Assembly: GCF_023073715.1 (NCBI RefSeq)
Contig: NZ_JADPKA010000050.1
Location: 124,001 to 188,000 of the forward strand
Length of the DNA stretch: 64,000 bases
Direction: 5' to 3'
Source: Bradyrhizobium sp. 164
Lineage (GTDB): Bacteria > Pseudomonadota > Alphaproteobacteria > Rhizobiales > Xanthobacteraceae
Shown piece after piece: positions 36,355 through 45,270 of the stretch (its first letter is position 1; the number at the start of each line of letters is the position of its first letter). The position numbers and the translations under genes were made by a program. The notes under the pieces are model-generated. The model saw nothing but the letters and a program-made list of their open reading frames with translations. It searched no databases and was not told where the DNA came from.

Positions 36355-37843
36355 CAAGGTCAAGCGACAGCATGACCAGGGCCGGCTGACTGTTCGGGAG
36401 CGAATCGGCGGACTGATCGACAAAGGCAGCTTTCACGAAATCGGTGCGGTCTCCGGCATCGGTGAGTACGATTCCAGCGGCGAGTTGCAGAAGCTGACGC
36501 CGGCGAACTGCGTGTTCGGTCGCGCACGCGTCGACGGCCGCACCGTGGTCGTGGTCGGCGACGATTTCACGGTGCGCGGCGGCTCGGCGGACGCGTCGAT
36601 CTCGGCCAAGCCGCTGATGGCGGAGGAAATGGCGCACGACTTCCGGCTGCCCATTATCCGCATCATCGAAGGCTCCGGCGGCGGCGGCTCGGTCAAGACC
36701 ATCGAGACCAAGGGCGCGGCCAATCTGCCGGGCGGCATCGGTGGCACGCGGTGGTATCGCTTCACGACGGAGAATTTGTCGCGCGTACCGGTCGTCGCGC
36801 TCGGCCTCGGGTCGGTCGCGGGGCTCGGTGCTGCGCGTCTCGCCGCCAGCCACTATTCCATCATGACCCGAAAGTCCGCGATGTTCGTTGCGGGCCCACC
36901 GGTGGTGAAGGCGCTGGGGCAGGACCTCTCGAAGGAAGAACTTGGCGGCGCCGACATCCAGACTCGCGCCGGTGCGGTCGATCATGCGGTCGAGACCGAG
37001 GAGGAGGCGTTTGCCTGCGCGCGGCGCTTCCTGTCCTATCTGCCGTCCTCGGTGTACGAGCTGCCGCCGACCTTGCCGTGCACCGACGATCCGGAACGCG
37101 CCGAGGAAGCGCTGCTGAACGCGGTGCCGCGCAACCGCAAGCAGGTCTATAAGATGCGCCCGATCATCGACGCCGTCGTCGACACGGGCTCGTTCTTCGA
37201 GGTCGCAAAGAACTTCGGTAAGCCTGTTATCGTCGGTCTTGCCCGGCTCGAGGGTAGGGCGGTGCTGCTGCTCGCCAGCGACAGTTTTCACTATGGCGGC
37301 TCCTGGACGGCGGATGCCTGCCAGAAGGTGGTGCGCTGGGTCGACTTCGCCGAGACCTTCCACCTGCCGATCGTCTATCTCATGGACTGCCCGGGCTTCA
37401 TGATCGGCCTCGACGCGGAGAAGGCGGCCACCATCCGCCACGGCGTCCGCGCCATGGCCGCAGTCAACCAGACCACCGTGCCCTGGTGCACAATGATCCT
37501 GCGCAACGCCTTCGGCGTGGCCGGCGTCGTGCATCAGCCCGCCGATCGTTTCTCGATCCGCTACGCCTGGCCGTCCGCCTATTGGGGTTCGCTCCCGCTC
37601 GAGGGCGGCATCGAAGCCGCCTACCGCGCCGATATCGACGCGGTCGAGGACAAGGCCGCGAAGCTGAAGGAGATCGAGGAGCGCCTCAACAAACTGCGTT
37701 CGCCGTTCCGCTCTGCCGAAAAATTCTGGATCGAGGAGATCATCGATCCCAGAAAGACGCGGTCGCTGCTGTGCGAGTTCGCGCGCCTCGCCGAGCCGCT
37801 GCGCAAGCCAGGGCCGCCGGAGAACTTTTCGATCAGGCCGTGA
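36284..37843 (+). CDS. Acyl-CoA carboxylase carboxyltransferase subunit (PccB-like)
   Basis: The ATG at 36284 follows GGAGGGAG and gives 519 residues. The two-domain carboxyltransferase fold is visible: an N-terminal half with DDFTVRGGSADASISAKPLMAEEMAHDFRLPIIRIIEGSGGGGS and a C-terminal half with GSWTADACQKVVRWVDFAETFHLPIVYLMDCPGFMIG and FGVAGVVHQPADRFSIRYAWPSAYWGSLPLEGG. Members transfer CO2 from biotin to propionyl-, methylcrotonyl- or related CoA esters. Some relatives run as decarboxylases. The start lies inside the iclR coding region. No biotin carboxylase gene is near. Confidence 0.9.
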   Translation: MNWKPELDELARREAFAREMGGVDKVKRQHDQGRLTVRERIGGLIDKGSFHEIGAVSGIGEYDSSGELQKLTPANCVFGRARVDGRTVVVVGDDFTVRGGSADASISAKPLMAEEMAHDFRLPIIRIIEGSGGGGSVKTIETKGAANLPGGIGGTRWYRFTTENLSRVPVVALGLGSVAGLGAARLAASHYSIMTRKSAMFVAGPPVVKALGQDLSKEELGGADIQTRAGAVDHAVETEEEAFACARRFLSYLPSSVYELPPTLPCTDDPERAEEALLNAVPRNRKQVYKMRPIIDAVVDTGSFFEVAKNFGKPVIVGLARLEGRAVLLLASDSFHYGGSWTADACQKVVRWVDFAETFHLPIVYLMDCPGFMIGLDAEKAATIRHGVRAMAAVNQTTVPWCTMILRNAFGVAGVVHQPADRFSIRYAWPSAYWGSLPLEGGIEAAYRADIDAVEDKAAKLKEIEERLNKLRSPFRSAEKFWIEEIIDPRKTRSLLCEFARLAEPLRKPGPPENFSIRP

Positions 37844-37865
37844 CGTTCAGCCATCGTCGCGACTG

Positions 37866-37883
37866 CGCGACAATCTTGTCGCG
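37866..37883. promoter_or_regulatory. Compact palindrome CGCGACAATCTTGTCGCG upstream of the GMC oxidoreductase
   Basis: Eight-base arms CGCGACAA and TTGTCGCG flank the central TC. It lies 22 bp after the carboxyltransferase stop and about 70 bp before the GMC start, and is preceded by the shorter palindrome GTCGCGAC (37856-37863). The half-site recurs at 35035-35079, which suggests shared control of the cluster or a shared 3' hairpin. Confidence 0.5.
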
Positions 37884-37954
37884 GCAGCCATGGCGTGACC
37901 TCAAAACAAGAACGCGCTACGCTTCCCCGGCAAAAACGAGAGGACGCGCCAATC

Positions 37955-39652
37955 GTGTATGACTTCATTATCGTGGGCGGCGGCTCGGCGGGGTCCGTGC
38001 TGGCCCACCGGCTCTCCGCAAGAAACGCCAGCAAGGTCCTGCTGTGCGAAGCCGGACAGGACACACCACCCGGCAACGAGCCGGCCGAGATCAGGGACAG
38101 CTATCCGGGCACTGCGTATTTCGATCCGCGCTTCCACTGGACCGAACTCAAGGTCACGACGCAAGTTGTCAGCCACAACAATCCGAACGAGGAACGTCCT
38201 CCTTTACGCAAATACGAGCAGGCGCGCGTGCTCGGCGGCGGCTCGTCGATCAATGGTCAGATGGCCAATCGCGGCGCGCCGACCGATTACGACGAATGGC
38301 AGGCGCGGGGCGCCGAGGGCTGGAGCTGGAACGACGTGCTGCCCTTCTTCAAGAAAGTCGAGCGGGACCTCGATTTCGACGGACCGTACCACGGCAAGGA
38401 CGGCAGGATCCCGGTCCGCCGTATCCCGAGGGAGCACTGGACGCGGCATTCACAGGCCTTCGCCGCGGCCTTCCAGCAGGCCGGCCATCAGTTCGTGCCG
38501 GACCAGAACGGCGAGTTCGTCGACGGCTATTTCCCGGTGACGCATTCGAACCAAACCGAGCAGCGCGTTTCGGCCGCGATGGGCTATCTCGATCGCGACA
38601 CCCGTAAACGCGCCAACCTCACGATCTCCACCAACACGCAGGTTCGGGAGCTGCTGTTCGAGGGCACGCAATGCGTCGGCGTGAAAGCTGTGATCGATGG
38701 ACGGGAGCAAGAATTTCGCGGTCGCGAGATCATTCTCTCCAGCGGCGCCATCCATTCGCCAGCGCATCTCTTGCGCGCCGGCATCGGCCCGGTCGGTCAC
38801 CTCAAGGATCTGGGCATTCCCGTGCTGATGGGGCTGCAAGGCGTCGGCCAGCGCCTGATGGATCATCCCTCGATCTCGCTGTCGTCCTTCGTTCGCCGCG
38901 GCGCGCGCATGAACGAGCACACCAGGCGCCACATGCAGCTTGGGCTGCGATATTCCTCCGGGCTGCCGGGCGTGCCGAAAGGCGACATGTTCGTCGTCGT
39001 CATCAGCAAATCGGCCTGGCACGCGGTCGGCGCGCAGATCGGCTCGCTCCTTACCTTCGTCAACAAGACCTATTCCGAGACCGGGCAGGTCAAGCTTACC
39101 TCGCGCGATCCCTCAGCGGAGCCGATCGTCGAGTTCAATTTGTTGTCCGACCGGCGCGACCTCGATCGCCTCATGAGCGGTTTCCGCAAGATGGCGGCGG
39201 TGCAGATGAGCGAAGTCGTCAGGAAGGTGACCGACAAGCCGTTCCCGGCCGCCTACACCGACCGCGTCCGCAAGATCGGCGTGGTCAATACCAAAAACAG
39301 AATTCTCACCACGATCGCCGCGGCTCTGATGGACGGCCCGGCGGCGCTGCGTCACTACATGATCGACAATTTCGTGGTCGAGGGTTTTACCTTCGATCAG
39401 GTGATGAACGACCACGAGGCGCTGGAAGCTTTCGTGCGCAAGGCGACCATCGGCGTGTGGCATGCCTCGTGCTCATGCCGCATGGGCCGGGACGACGATC
39501 CGATGGCAGTGGTCGACAACCAGGGCCACGTCAAGGGCGTGCAGGGCCTGCGCGTCGTCGACGCGTCGATCTTCCCGGTGGTGCCATGCGCCAACACCAA
39601 TTTTCCGGTATTAATGACCGCGGAGAAGATCGCGGCGGCGATGATGCAGTGA
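37955..39652 (+). CDS. GMC-family FAD-dependent oxidoreductase (alcohol/choline dehydrogenase type)
   Basis: I prefer the GTG at 37955 (VYDFIIVGGGSAGSVLAHRLS), which has GAGAGGA upstream, over the GTG at 37895; this gives 565 residues. The FAD dinucleotide motif is GGGSAG, and GMC signatures include EQARVLGGGSSINGQMANRG and SGAIHSPAHLLRAGIGP. The catalytic His/Asn pair sits in GVWHASCSCRMG and CANTNFPVLMTAEK. It oxidises an alcohol to an aldehyde or acid. In this cluster it may feed an acid to the CoA and carboxylation step, but that link is contextual. Confidence 0.9.
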   Translation: MYDFIIVGGGSAGSVLAHRLSARNASKVLLCEAGQDTPPGNEPAEIRDSYPGTAYFDPRFHWTELKVTTQVVSHNNPNEERPPLRKYEQARVLGGGSSINGQMANRGAPTDYDEWQARGAEGWSWNDVLPFFKKVERDLDFDGPYHGKDGRIPVRRIPREHWTRHSQAFAAAFQQAGHQFVPDQNGEFVDGYFPVTHSNQTEQRVSAAMGYLDRDTRKRANLTISTNTQVRELLFEGTQCVGVKAVIDGREQEFRGREIILSSGAIHSPAHLLRAGIGPVGHLKDLGIPVLMGLQGVGQRLMDHPSISLSSFVRRGARMNEHTRRHMQLGLRYSSGLPGVPKGDMFVVVISKSAWHAVGAQIGSLLTFVNKTYSETGQVKLTSRDPSAEPIVEFNLLSDRRDLDRLMSGFRKMAAVQMSEVVRKVTDKPFPAAYTDRVRKIGVVNTKNRILTTIAAALMDGPAALRHYMIDNFVVEGFTFDQVMNDHEALEAFVRKATIGVWHASCSCRMGRDDDPMAVVDNQGHVKGVQGLRVVDASIFPVVPCANTNFPVLMTAEKIAAAMMQ

Positions 39653-39923
39653 GCGGCAGGGTGCGCACCGGACGTTGGCCAATCAAGTGCCTCCGCAACG
39701 CTCCAGTTGCGGACGGGACTTGGTTGCATGCCGCAAGCTTGACTTGCTGGGCGGGCATTCGTGCGCTGCGAGTTAATCATCTCAGCCGCTACGTGTAGGC
39801 GACGACGATTGCAGGTTGTGTCGCGCAATCCAGCCATTTTTGGCCGCTCTTTAGGCCCATTTCAGCCAAACTGTTATTGGTTTCTCGTTGTCCGGGGCAG
39901 GGTCTCTCATTTGGAGTCCTGCA

Positions 39924-40517
39924 ATGTTCAAGCGAGTATTTTCTGCGTGCGTCTTCGTTGTTCTAGGTTCTGTCGCTTCGGAAGCCCGGCCTTATCGCAT
40001 TCATCAAGCCACTGAATGCAATGTCACCATGCCCTGCGACTTCTCGTATTCGAGAACGCGAAACGAGCGGACTTCCAGGTCCTCACTGATTTCCAGATCT
40101 TCACTCAATTCCAGGTCTTCTCTACAAGCCTACCGCTCGACGCAACTGACAGTGACTGATGCAGGGGGCGCCGCCACGCCGGCGACCGTCTCCGGTGTAT
40201 CCGGCGCGCGCGTTATCGGTGGCCGTCCGGCCGGTTGCCCTTCGTCCTTCTGCGGCTGCGGCGCGGCTCTGCGCGTGTTCGGCCGTATCGTGCCGGAATT
40301 GAATCTTGCGGCCAATTGGCTGCGCTTTCGGCGGACATCACCCGCACCAGGAATGGTTGCTGCACGACGAGGACACGTTTTCGTCCTGGAGCAGCACCTC
40401 GGGGGCGACGTCTGGATGGCCTATGACGCCAACTCGGGCGGGCGCGCGACGCGAATCCATGCGCGTTCATTGCGAGGGTATACGATCGTCAACCCGCGCG
40501 GCGGTTCGATGGCTTGA
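39924..40517 (+). CDS. Secreted protein of unknown function with an SRSSL repeat
   Basis: The 197-residue protein has a signal peptide (MFKRVFSACVFVVLGSVASEARP), a low-complexity stretch (SRSSLISRSSLNSRSSL, about residues 51-67) and a conserved-looking C-terminal domain. That domain contains GCPSSFCGCGAALRVFG, LNLAANWLRFRR, GMVAARRGHVFVLEQHLGGDVWMAYDANSGG and TRIHARSLRGYTIVNP. I recall related domains in rhizobial secreted proteins but no function. It is isolated between the GMC gene and the convergent FAD-linked dehydrogenase. Confidence 0.75.
   Translation: MFKRVFSACVFVVLGSVASEARPYRIHQATECNVTMPCDFSYSRTRNERTSRSSLISRSSLNSRSSLQAYRSTQLTVTDAGGAATPATVSGVSGARVIGGRPAGCPSSFCGCGAALRVFGRIVPELNLAANWLRFRRTSPAPGMVAARRGHVFVLEQHLGGDVWMAYDANSGGRATRIHARSLRGYTIVNPRGGSMA
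40073..40126 (+). repeat. Three tandem 18-bp coding repeats
   Basis: Units at 40073-40090, 40091-40108 and 40109-40126 each start TTCCAG(G/A)TC and encode SRSSL plus one variable residue. They differ at a few bases, so the expansion is not very recent. They lie between the signal peptide and the C-terminal domain. Confidence 0.8.
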
Positions 40518-40618
40518 GGACGGCGGACACTATACTCTCGACAAGACCATGGACAGGTCGCGCCACCTTTGCGACCCGCCCATGCTGGACCATTGATTGG
40601 CGCCGGGCGCAGCGTCGA

Positions 40619-42094
40619 TCACAGCCGCAGCACCTTGCCGGGATTCATGATGTTCTGCGGATCGAGCGCGCGCTTGATGGTGCGCATGATGTCGAGCTCG
40701 GTCTTCGAGCGATAGTGACTGAGCTCGTCGAGCTTGTCGATGCCTATGCCGTGCTCCGCCGAGATCGAGCCCCCCATGGAGGTGATGAGATCGTTCACGG
40801 CCCGCGTGATGACGCCCTTGTATTGGGTCAGCGTCTGCTGATCCATGCCGAGCGGCCCCATGAATGAAAAATGCAGATTGCCGTCGCCGATATGTCCGAG
40901 CGGATAGGGGCGGATGGTGGGGAGAATGCCGAGCACGGCCTTGAGTCCCAGATCGATGAACTCGGGAATCCTGGAGATCGCAACGGATACGTCGTAGCTC
41001 AGTCCCGGTCCCTCGGCCCGGGAGGCCTCGGCGACACCCTCGCGGATGCGCCACATTTTGCGCGACTGGCTGACCGTGTGTGCGATCGCTGCATCGCGCA
41101 CGCGACCGGCCTCGAGCTGATCGGCGAGAAACTGCTCCATCTTCTCGGACATGCCCTCGGTGCCGTCCCGGCGTGGGCGTGCGGATGACCATTCGAGCAG
41201 GAGGTACCATGACGTATCTGCCTTGAGCGGATCCTGAGTGCCGGGGATATGGCGCAGCACCATGTCTATGGCGGAGCGGCTCATCAGCTCGCAGGAGCCG
41301 ACATTGTCTTCGGAGGCGCTGTGGGCTTCGGACAGGATTTCCAGAGCCGCGCGCGGATCGCGCACCGCCAGCCAGGCGGTGCAGACGTCCTTCGGGGCAG
41401 GCCATAGCTTGAGAACGGCCTTGGTGATGATCCCCAGCGTGCCTTCGGCACCCATGAACAGGTGCTTGAGATCGTAGCCGGTGTTGTCCTTCTTGAGCGC
41501 GCGCAATCCGTCCCAGACCTCGCCATTGGGCAGCACGACTTCGAGCCCCAGCACGAGATTACGGGCGTTGCCATAGCGCAGCACCTGCACGCCGCCGGCG
41601 TTGGTCGACAGATTGCCACCGATCATGCACGAGCCCTGGGCACCGAGGCTGAGCGGCAGGAACCTGTCGTGTGCGCTTGCTGTCTCCTGAAGCGTCTGCA
41701 GCACGCAGCCGGCCTCGACCGTCATCGAATAGCCGACCGGATCGACCTCCAGAATGCGGTTCATGCGGCCGAGCGACAACACGATGCCGGTGTGCGCAGG
41801 CCAGGGCGTCGCCCCGCCCATCAGACCGGTGTTGCCGCCTTGCGGCACGATCGCGACGCCGTGCTCGTGGCAAAGCCGGACCACCCTGGAGACCTCCTCG
41901 GTGCTGCCGGGACGAACGATGGCACCGGCTCCGCCGACCAGCAATCCGCGCCAATCGGTCACGAACGGTTGCTTGCCGTGCTCGTCCTCGATGAGACCTT
42001 TTTGGCCCACGATCGCGCGCAACGCATCGCGCATTTCGGTGGTCAAAGGAGTGGCTGGAATGTCGGGTGGGGACGACGGGAAGGCAGCCGGCAT
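40619..42094 (-). CDS. FAD-linked 2-hydroxyacid dehydrogenase (D-lactate/D-2-hydroxyglutarate type)
   Basis: The ATG at 42094 (MPAAFPSSPPDIPATPL) is preceded by AGAGGAA and gives 491 residues. The PCMH FAD domain shows VPQGGNTGLMGGATP and SLGAQGSCMIGGNLSTNAGG. The cap domain ends with the metal-binding GHIGDGNLHFSF and EHGIGIDKLDEL. These enzymes oxidise D-2-hydroxyacids and pass electrons to the respiratory chain. An MFS carrier of organic-acid type is encoded upstream on the same strand, which fits lactate or hydroxyacid uptake and use. Confidence 0.92.
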   Translation of the reverse strand: MPAAFPSSPPDIPATPLTTEMRDALRAIVGQKGLIEDEHGKQPFVTDWRGLLVGGAGAIVRPGSTEEVSRVVRLCHEHGVAIVPQGGNTGLMGGATPWPAHTGIVLSLGRMNRILEVDPVGYSMTVEAGCVLQTLQETASAHDRFLPLSLGAQGSCMIGGNLSTNAGGVQVLRYGNARNLVLGLEVVLPNGEVWDGLRALKKDNTGYDLKHLFMGAEGTLGIITKAVLKLWPAPKDVCTAWLAVRDPRAALEILSEAHSASEDNVGSCELMSRSAIDMVLRHIPGTQDPLKADTSWYLLLEWSSARPRRDGTEGMSEKMEQFLADQLEAGRVRDAAIAHTVSQSRKMWRIREGVAEASRAEGPGLSYDVSVAISRIPEFIDLGLKAVLGILPTIRPYPLGHIGDGNLHFSFMGPLGMDQQTLTQYKGVITRAVNDLITSMGGSISAEHGIGIDKLDELSHYRSKTELDIMRTIKRALDPQNIMNPGKVLRL

Positions 42095-42305
42095 GTGTTT
42101 CCTCTGGTGCATCTTTGGTGTGCACTGTGCACGTGACGTGCTGGGGTATTGTCCACGTTTGTGCCCGGGAGTCTAATGGGAATATAGCTCAAATTCCGCG
42201 GGGGCTCGGCGTCACTGCCAGCGCCGCGAAGCCGCGAGTCGCCTTTTACGGCGCGGCGTCTCGCCTCGGCAATGCCGCGGTGTTCGGCTTCATCACGATG
42301 AGGTA

Positions 42306-43601
42306 CTAGGCCGTCGCCGCTTGCGGGTTCGACCTGGGTTGCCGCGACAGTGCCAGCACGATGACCGAAGCGAACACACACAGCGCGCCAGCGACGAAGA
42401 AGGCGGGCAAGTAGCTCTCATAGACGGTGCGCGACAGGCCAGCGCCGAAGGCGGCGGTGCCGGCGCCGAGTTGATGGCCGGCAAAGATCCAGCCGAACAC
42501 GAGGTTGGCGCGCTCGGGCCCGAACTTCTGCGCGGTGAGCCGTACGGTCGGCGGAACCGTGGCGATCCAGTCGAGCCCGTAGAACATCGCGAACATCGAT
42601 AAGCCGTAGAACGAGAAATCGCTGAAGGGCAGGAAGATCAGCGACAGCCCGCGCAGGCCGTAATACCAGAACAAGAGCCAGCGATTGTCGTAGCGGTCTG
42701 ACAGCCAGCCCGACATGATGGTGCCGAAGAAATCGAAGATGCCCATTGCCGCAAGCAGGCTTGCCGCCTGCACCTGCGGGATGCCGAAATCGAGGCACAT
42801 CGGGATCAGGTGCACCTGGACGAGACCATTGGTTGAGGCGCCGCAGACGAAGAAGGTCGCAAACAGGATCCAGAACGCAGTCGACTTCGAGGCGTCGCGC
42901 AGCGTGCCGAGCGCAACGCCGGTGATCGAGCCGTGACTGGCCGGCGGAGCGGGCAGCGGCGCGGTCCCTGCGTCGCCGAATGGGCGCAGGCCGACATCGC
43001 TCGGCCGGTCACGCATCGCGAGCAGGACTGCCAGCGCCGAGACGCCGAGCATGATGCAGACGAAGCCGAGTGCGAGGCGCCAGCCGAACCGTTCGGTGAG
43101 GCTTGCGAGCAGCGGCAGGAATACGAGCTGACCCGTGGCGACGCTCGCCGTCATGATGCCGACGACGAGGCCGCGTCTTGCTGCGAACCAGCGCGTGGCG
43201 ATGGTGGCGCCCAAAACCAAGGCGGTCATGCCGGTGCCGATGCCGATCACCACGCCCCAGAGGGCGACGAGCTGCCAGACCTCGGTCATGCCGAGCGAGA
43301 GCACGAGCGCCGAGACGACGATCAGCTGGGCGGCGAGCGTGACGTTGCGCAGGCCGTAGCGGTTGAGCAGGGCAGCGGCGAATGGTGCCATCAGCCCGAA
43401 CAGGATGAAGCGGATCGACAGCGCGGAGGAGATCTCGGCCGTGCTCCAACCGAACTCGTTTTGCAGGGGAACGATGAAAACGCCGGGCGCACCGACCGTG
43501 CCGGCGCTGATCAGCGCGGCGAGGAAGGTTACGCCGACCATCACCCAGCCGTAGTGAATGTTGCGGCGGGAAAGTGCTGCCGCGAGCCAGTTCGAGATCA
43601 T
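42306..43601 (-). CDS. MFS transporter (monocarboxylate/oxalate-formate antiporter-like)
   Basis: The 431-residue protein has 12 predicted helices. It begins MISNWLAAALSRRNIHYGWVMVGVTFLAALISAGTVGAPGVFIVPLQNEFGW, a start typical of the OFA/monocarboxylate MFS group. Loop motifs include FAAALLNRYGLR and MSGWLSDRYDNRW. The gene for a 2-hydroxyacid dehydrogenase follows after 211 bp, so import of a small organic acid is likely. Confidence 0.88.
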   Translation of the reverse strand: MISNWLAAALSRRNIHYGWVMVGVTFLAALISAGTVGAPGVFIVPLQNEFGWSTAEISSALSIRFILFGLMAPFAAALLNRYGLRNVTLAAQLIVVSALVLSLGMTEVWQLVALWGVVIGIGTGMTALVLGATIATRWFAARRGLVVGIMTASVATGQLVFLPLLASLTERFGWRLALGFVCIMLGVSALAVLLAMRDRPSDVGLRPFGDAGTAPLPAPPASHGSITGVALGTLRDASKSTAFWILFATFFVCGASTNGLVQVHLIPMCLDFGIPQVQAASLLAAMGIFDFFGTIMSGWLSDRYDNRWLLFWYYGLRGLSLIFLPFSDFSFYGLSMFAMFYGLDWIATVPPTVRLTAQKFGPERANLVFGWIFAGHQLGAGTAAFGAGLSRTVYESYLPAFFVAGALCVFASVIVLALSRQPRSNPQAATA

Positions 43602-43711
43602 TGGGCCTCAATGTTGACGGGCGGTCGCAAGAGACCGGCGTCAGTTCGAGGATGGCACGGACGGCTTCTGTCGCAAATGACAGAGTTCCCTCGTTTTCAG
43701 ACTTTCTTGCG

Positions 43712-44908
43712 TCAGTGCCCCAGCCGCTCTACCGCAATCGCCGTGGCCTCGCCGCCGCCGATGCAGAGCGCCGCGACGCCGCGCTTGAGGTTCTGCGCCT
43801 CCAGCGCATGAAGCAGCGTCACGATCAGCCGCGCGCCGGTCGCGCCGATGGGATGGCCAAGCGCGCAGGCGCCGCCATTGGTGTTGAGCTTGTCGCGGGG
43901 AATGCCGAGATCGCGCTGCGCCGCCATCGCAACGACGGCGAAGGCCTCATTGATCTCGAACAGATCGACATCGCTTGCGCTCCAACCGACCTTGTCGAGC
44001 AGCTTGCGGATCGCCGGGATCGGCGCCGTGGTGAACCATTGCGGCTCCTGGCTGTGGGTGGCATGGCCCTTGATCTCGGCCAGAACCGGCAGGCCGCTCC
44101 GATCGGCGAGCGAGCGCTTGGTCAGCACGAGCGCGGCAGCGCCGTCGGCGTTCGCGGAGGAGGCCGCCGGCGTGATGGTACCGTTGGCGCGGAACGCCGG
44201 CTTCAAGCCGGGGATTTTGGCGGGATCGACCTTCAGCGGATGCTCGTCGTTGGCGATGACGCGGGGACCCGCTTTCTCGGTGAGCGTGACCGGCGCGATC
44301 TCGGCCTTGAACGCGCCGCCTTCGACCGCCTTGCGCGCGCGACTGAGTGTCTCCATCGCATAGGCGTCCTGGTCCTTGCGCGTGAACTGATAGGCTTCCG
44401 CAGTCGCCTCGCCGAAATCGCCCATGGAGCGGCCGGTCTCGTAGGCGTCCTCCAGCCCGTCCATCATCATGTGGTCGATGATGCGGTCATGGCCGGCGCG
44501 GTAGCCGCCGCGCGCCTTGGCCAAAAGATACGGCGCGTTGCTCATGCTCTCCATGCCGCCGGAGACGACGATCTCGGCCGAGCCGGCGCGGATGATGTCG
44601 TGCGCCAGCATGGTCGCCTTCATGCCGGAGCCGCAGACCTTGTTGACGGTGGTCGCACCCGTGGCGTCGGGGAGACCTGCTGCACGCGCGGCCTGGCGCG
44701 CCGGAGCCTGGCCCTGACCGGCTGGCAGCACGCAGCCCATGAACACCTCGTCGACCTTCTCAGGCGCGAGTTTTGCGCGCTCCAACGCCGCGCCGATTAC
44801 GTGCGATCCGAGCTTGTGCGCGGGGAGCGGCGACAATTCGCCCATGAAGCGGCCGAGCGGGGTGCGGGCGGCGGAGACGATGACGACGGGATCGGCAGCT
44901 TCGGCCAT
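43712..44908 (-). CDS. Acetyl-CoA C-acetyltransferase (thiolase)
   Basis: I chose the ATG at 44908 (MAEAADPVVIVSAARTPLGRFMG), which has AGGGAG upstream, giving 398 residues; the longer in-frame extension is not protein-like. The full thiolase triad is present: nucleophile Cys in VNKVCGSGMKA, His in CALGHPIGATG and Cys in ALCIGGGEA. It can run beta-oxidation thiolysis or acetoacetyl-CoA formation. It stands alone on the minus strand, with the 12-bp palindrome CATCATATGATG 36 bp upstream of the start. Confidence 0.95.
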   Translation of the reverse strand: MAEAADPVVIVSAARTPLGRFMGELSPLPAHKLGSHVIGAALERAKLAPEKVDEVFMGCVLPAGQGQAPARQAARAAGLPDATGATTVNKVCGSGMKATMLAHDIIRAGSAEIVVSGGMESMSNAPYLLAKARGGYRAGHDRIIDHMMMDGLEDAYETGRSMGDFGEATAEAYQFTRKDQDAYAMETLSRARKAVEGGAFKAEIAPVTLTEKAGPRVIANDEHPLKVDPAKIPGLKPAFRANGTITPAASSANADGAAALVLTKRSLADRSGLPVLAEIKGHATHSQEPQWFTTAPIPAIRKLLDKVGWSASDVDLFEINEAFAVVAMAAQRDLGIPRDKLNTNGGACALGHPIGATGARLIVTLLHALEAQNLKRGVAALCIGGGEATAIAVERLGH

Positions 44909-44943
44909 GACGAACTCCCTGCGGGGATAAGTAAGATTATGCT

Positions 44944-44955
44944 CATCATATGATG
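44944..44955. promoter_or_regulatory. Palindrome CATCATATGATG upstream of the thiolase gene
   Basis: A perfect 12-bp palindrome sits 36 bp upstream of the thiolase start in an A+T-rich patch that is likely to be its promoter. It shares the ATCAT/ATGAT words with the palindrome at 46165-46182, although their order is reversed. Confidence 0.4.
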
Positions 44956-45054
44956 CGGCGCAAAAAATGCAACCGCGCCAGGGATGAGAAAATGTCGTCG
45001 TTCGGATGAGATTTAGTCGTTCGATTCGAGGAGGTGCTTCTTCGAGGCACATTG

Positions 45055-45221
45055 TCATCACCCGCGAAGGCGGGTGATCCAGTATTCCAGAGGCCGTCGT
45101 GGGATACGGAGAAGCCGCGGCGTCCTGGATGCCCGGTCCCGGCTCCGCCAAGGCTACGCCGGGCCGTCAGGGTGCTCGGCCGCCGAAGCTTTAGCGAAGG
45201 CGGCAAGCCGGGGCATGACAC
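45055..45221. repeat. Palindromic intergenic repeat (ATCACCCGC arms)
   Basis: ATCACCCGC and GCGGGTGAT form a 9-bp stem with a 4-nt loop at 45057-45078. G+C-rich imperfect inverted segments follow to CCGGGGCATGACA. It resembles dispersed repeats at gene ends in this genome type and lies downstream of the enoyl-CoA hydratase. Confidence 0.65.
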
Positions 45222-45270
45222 GTTTGGCGTGGCGGCGACTTACTAATCAGAGACGATTGCGGCGACAGCC

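Larger units (their letters stand above)
44909..45270. other. Intergenic region between thiolase and enoyl-CoA hydratase genes
   Basis: This region holds the thiolase upstream palindrome (44944-44955) and a long palindromic repeat (about 45055-45221). No protein-like frame or RNA gene is visible in the rest. Confidence 0.6.

Noticed and set aside
37895..37954. Earlier GTG start for the GMC oxidoreductase
   Set aside because: It would add 20 polar residues before the FAD strand, whereas the GTG at 37955 sits right at the motif with a ribosome site upstream. It is not excluded.
42178..42260. tRNA-like start GGGAATATAGCTCAA
   Set aside because: Only the 5' end resembles a tRNA. There is no T-loop GTTCGAATC or matching acceptor end within 90 nt.
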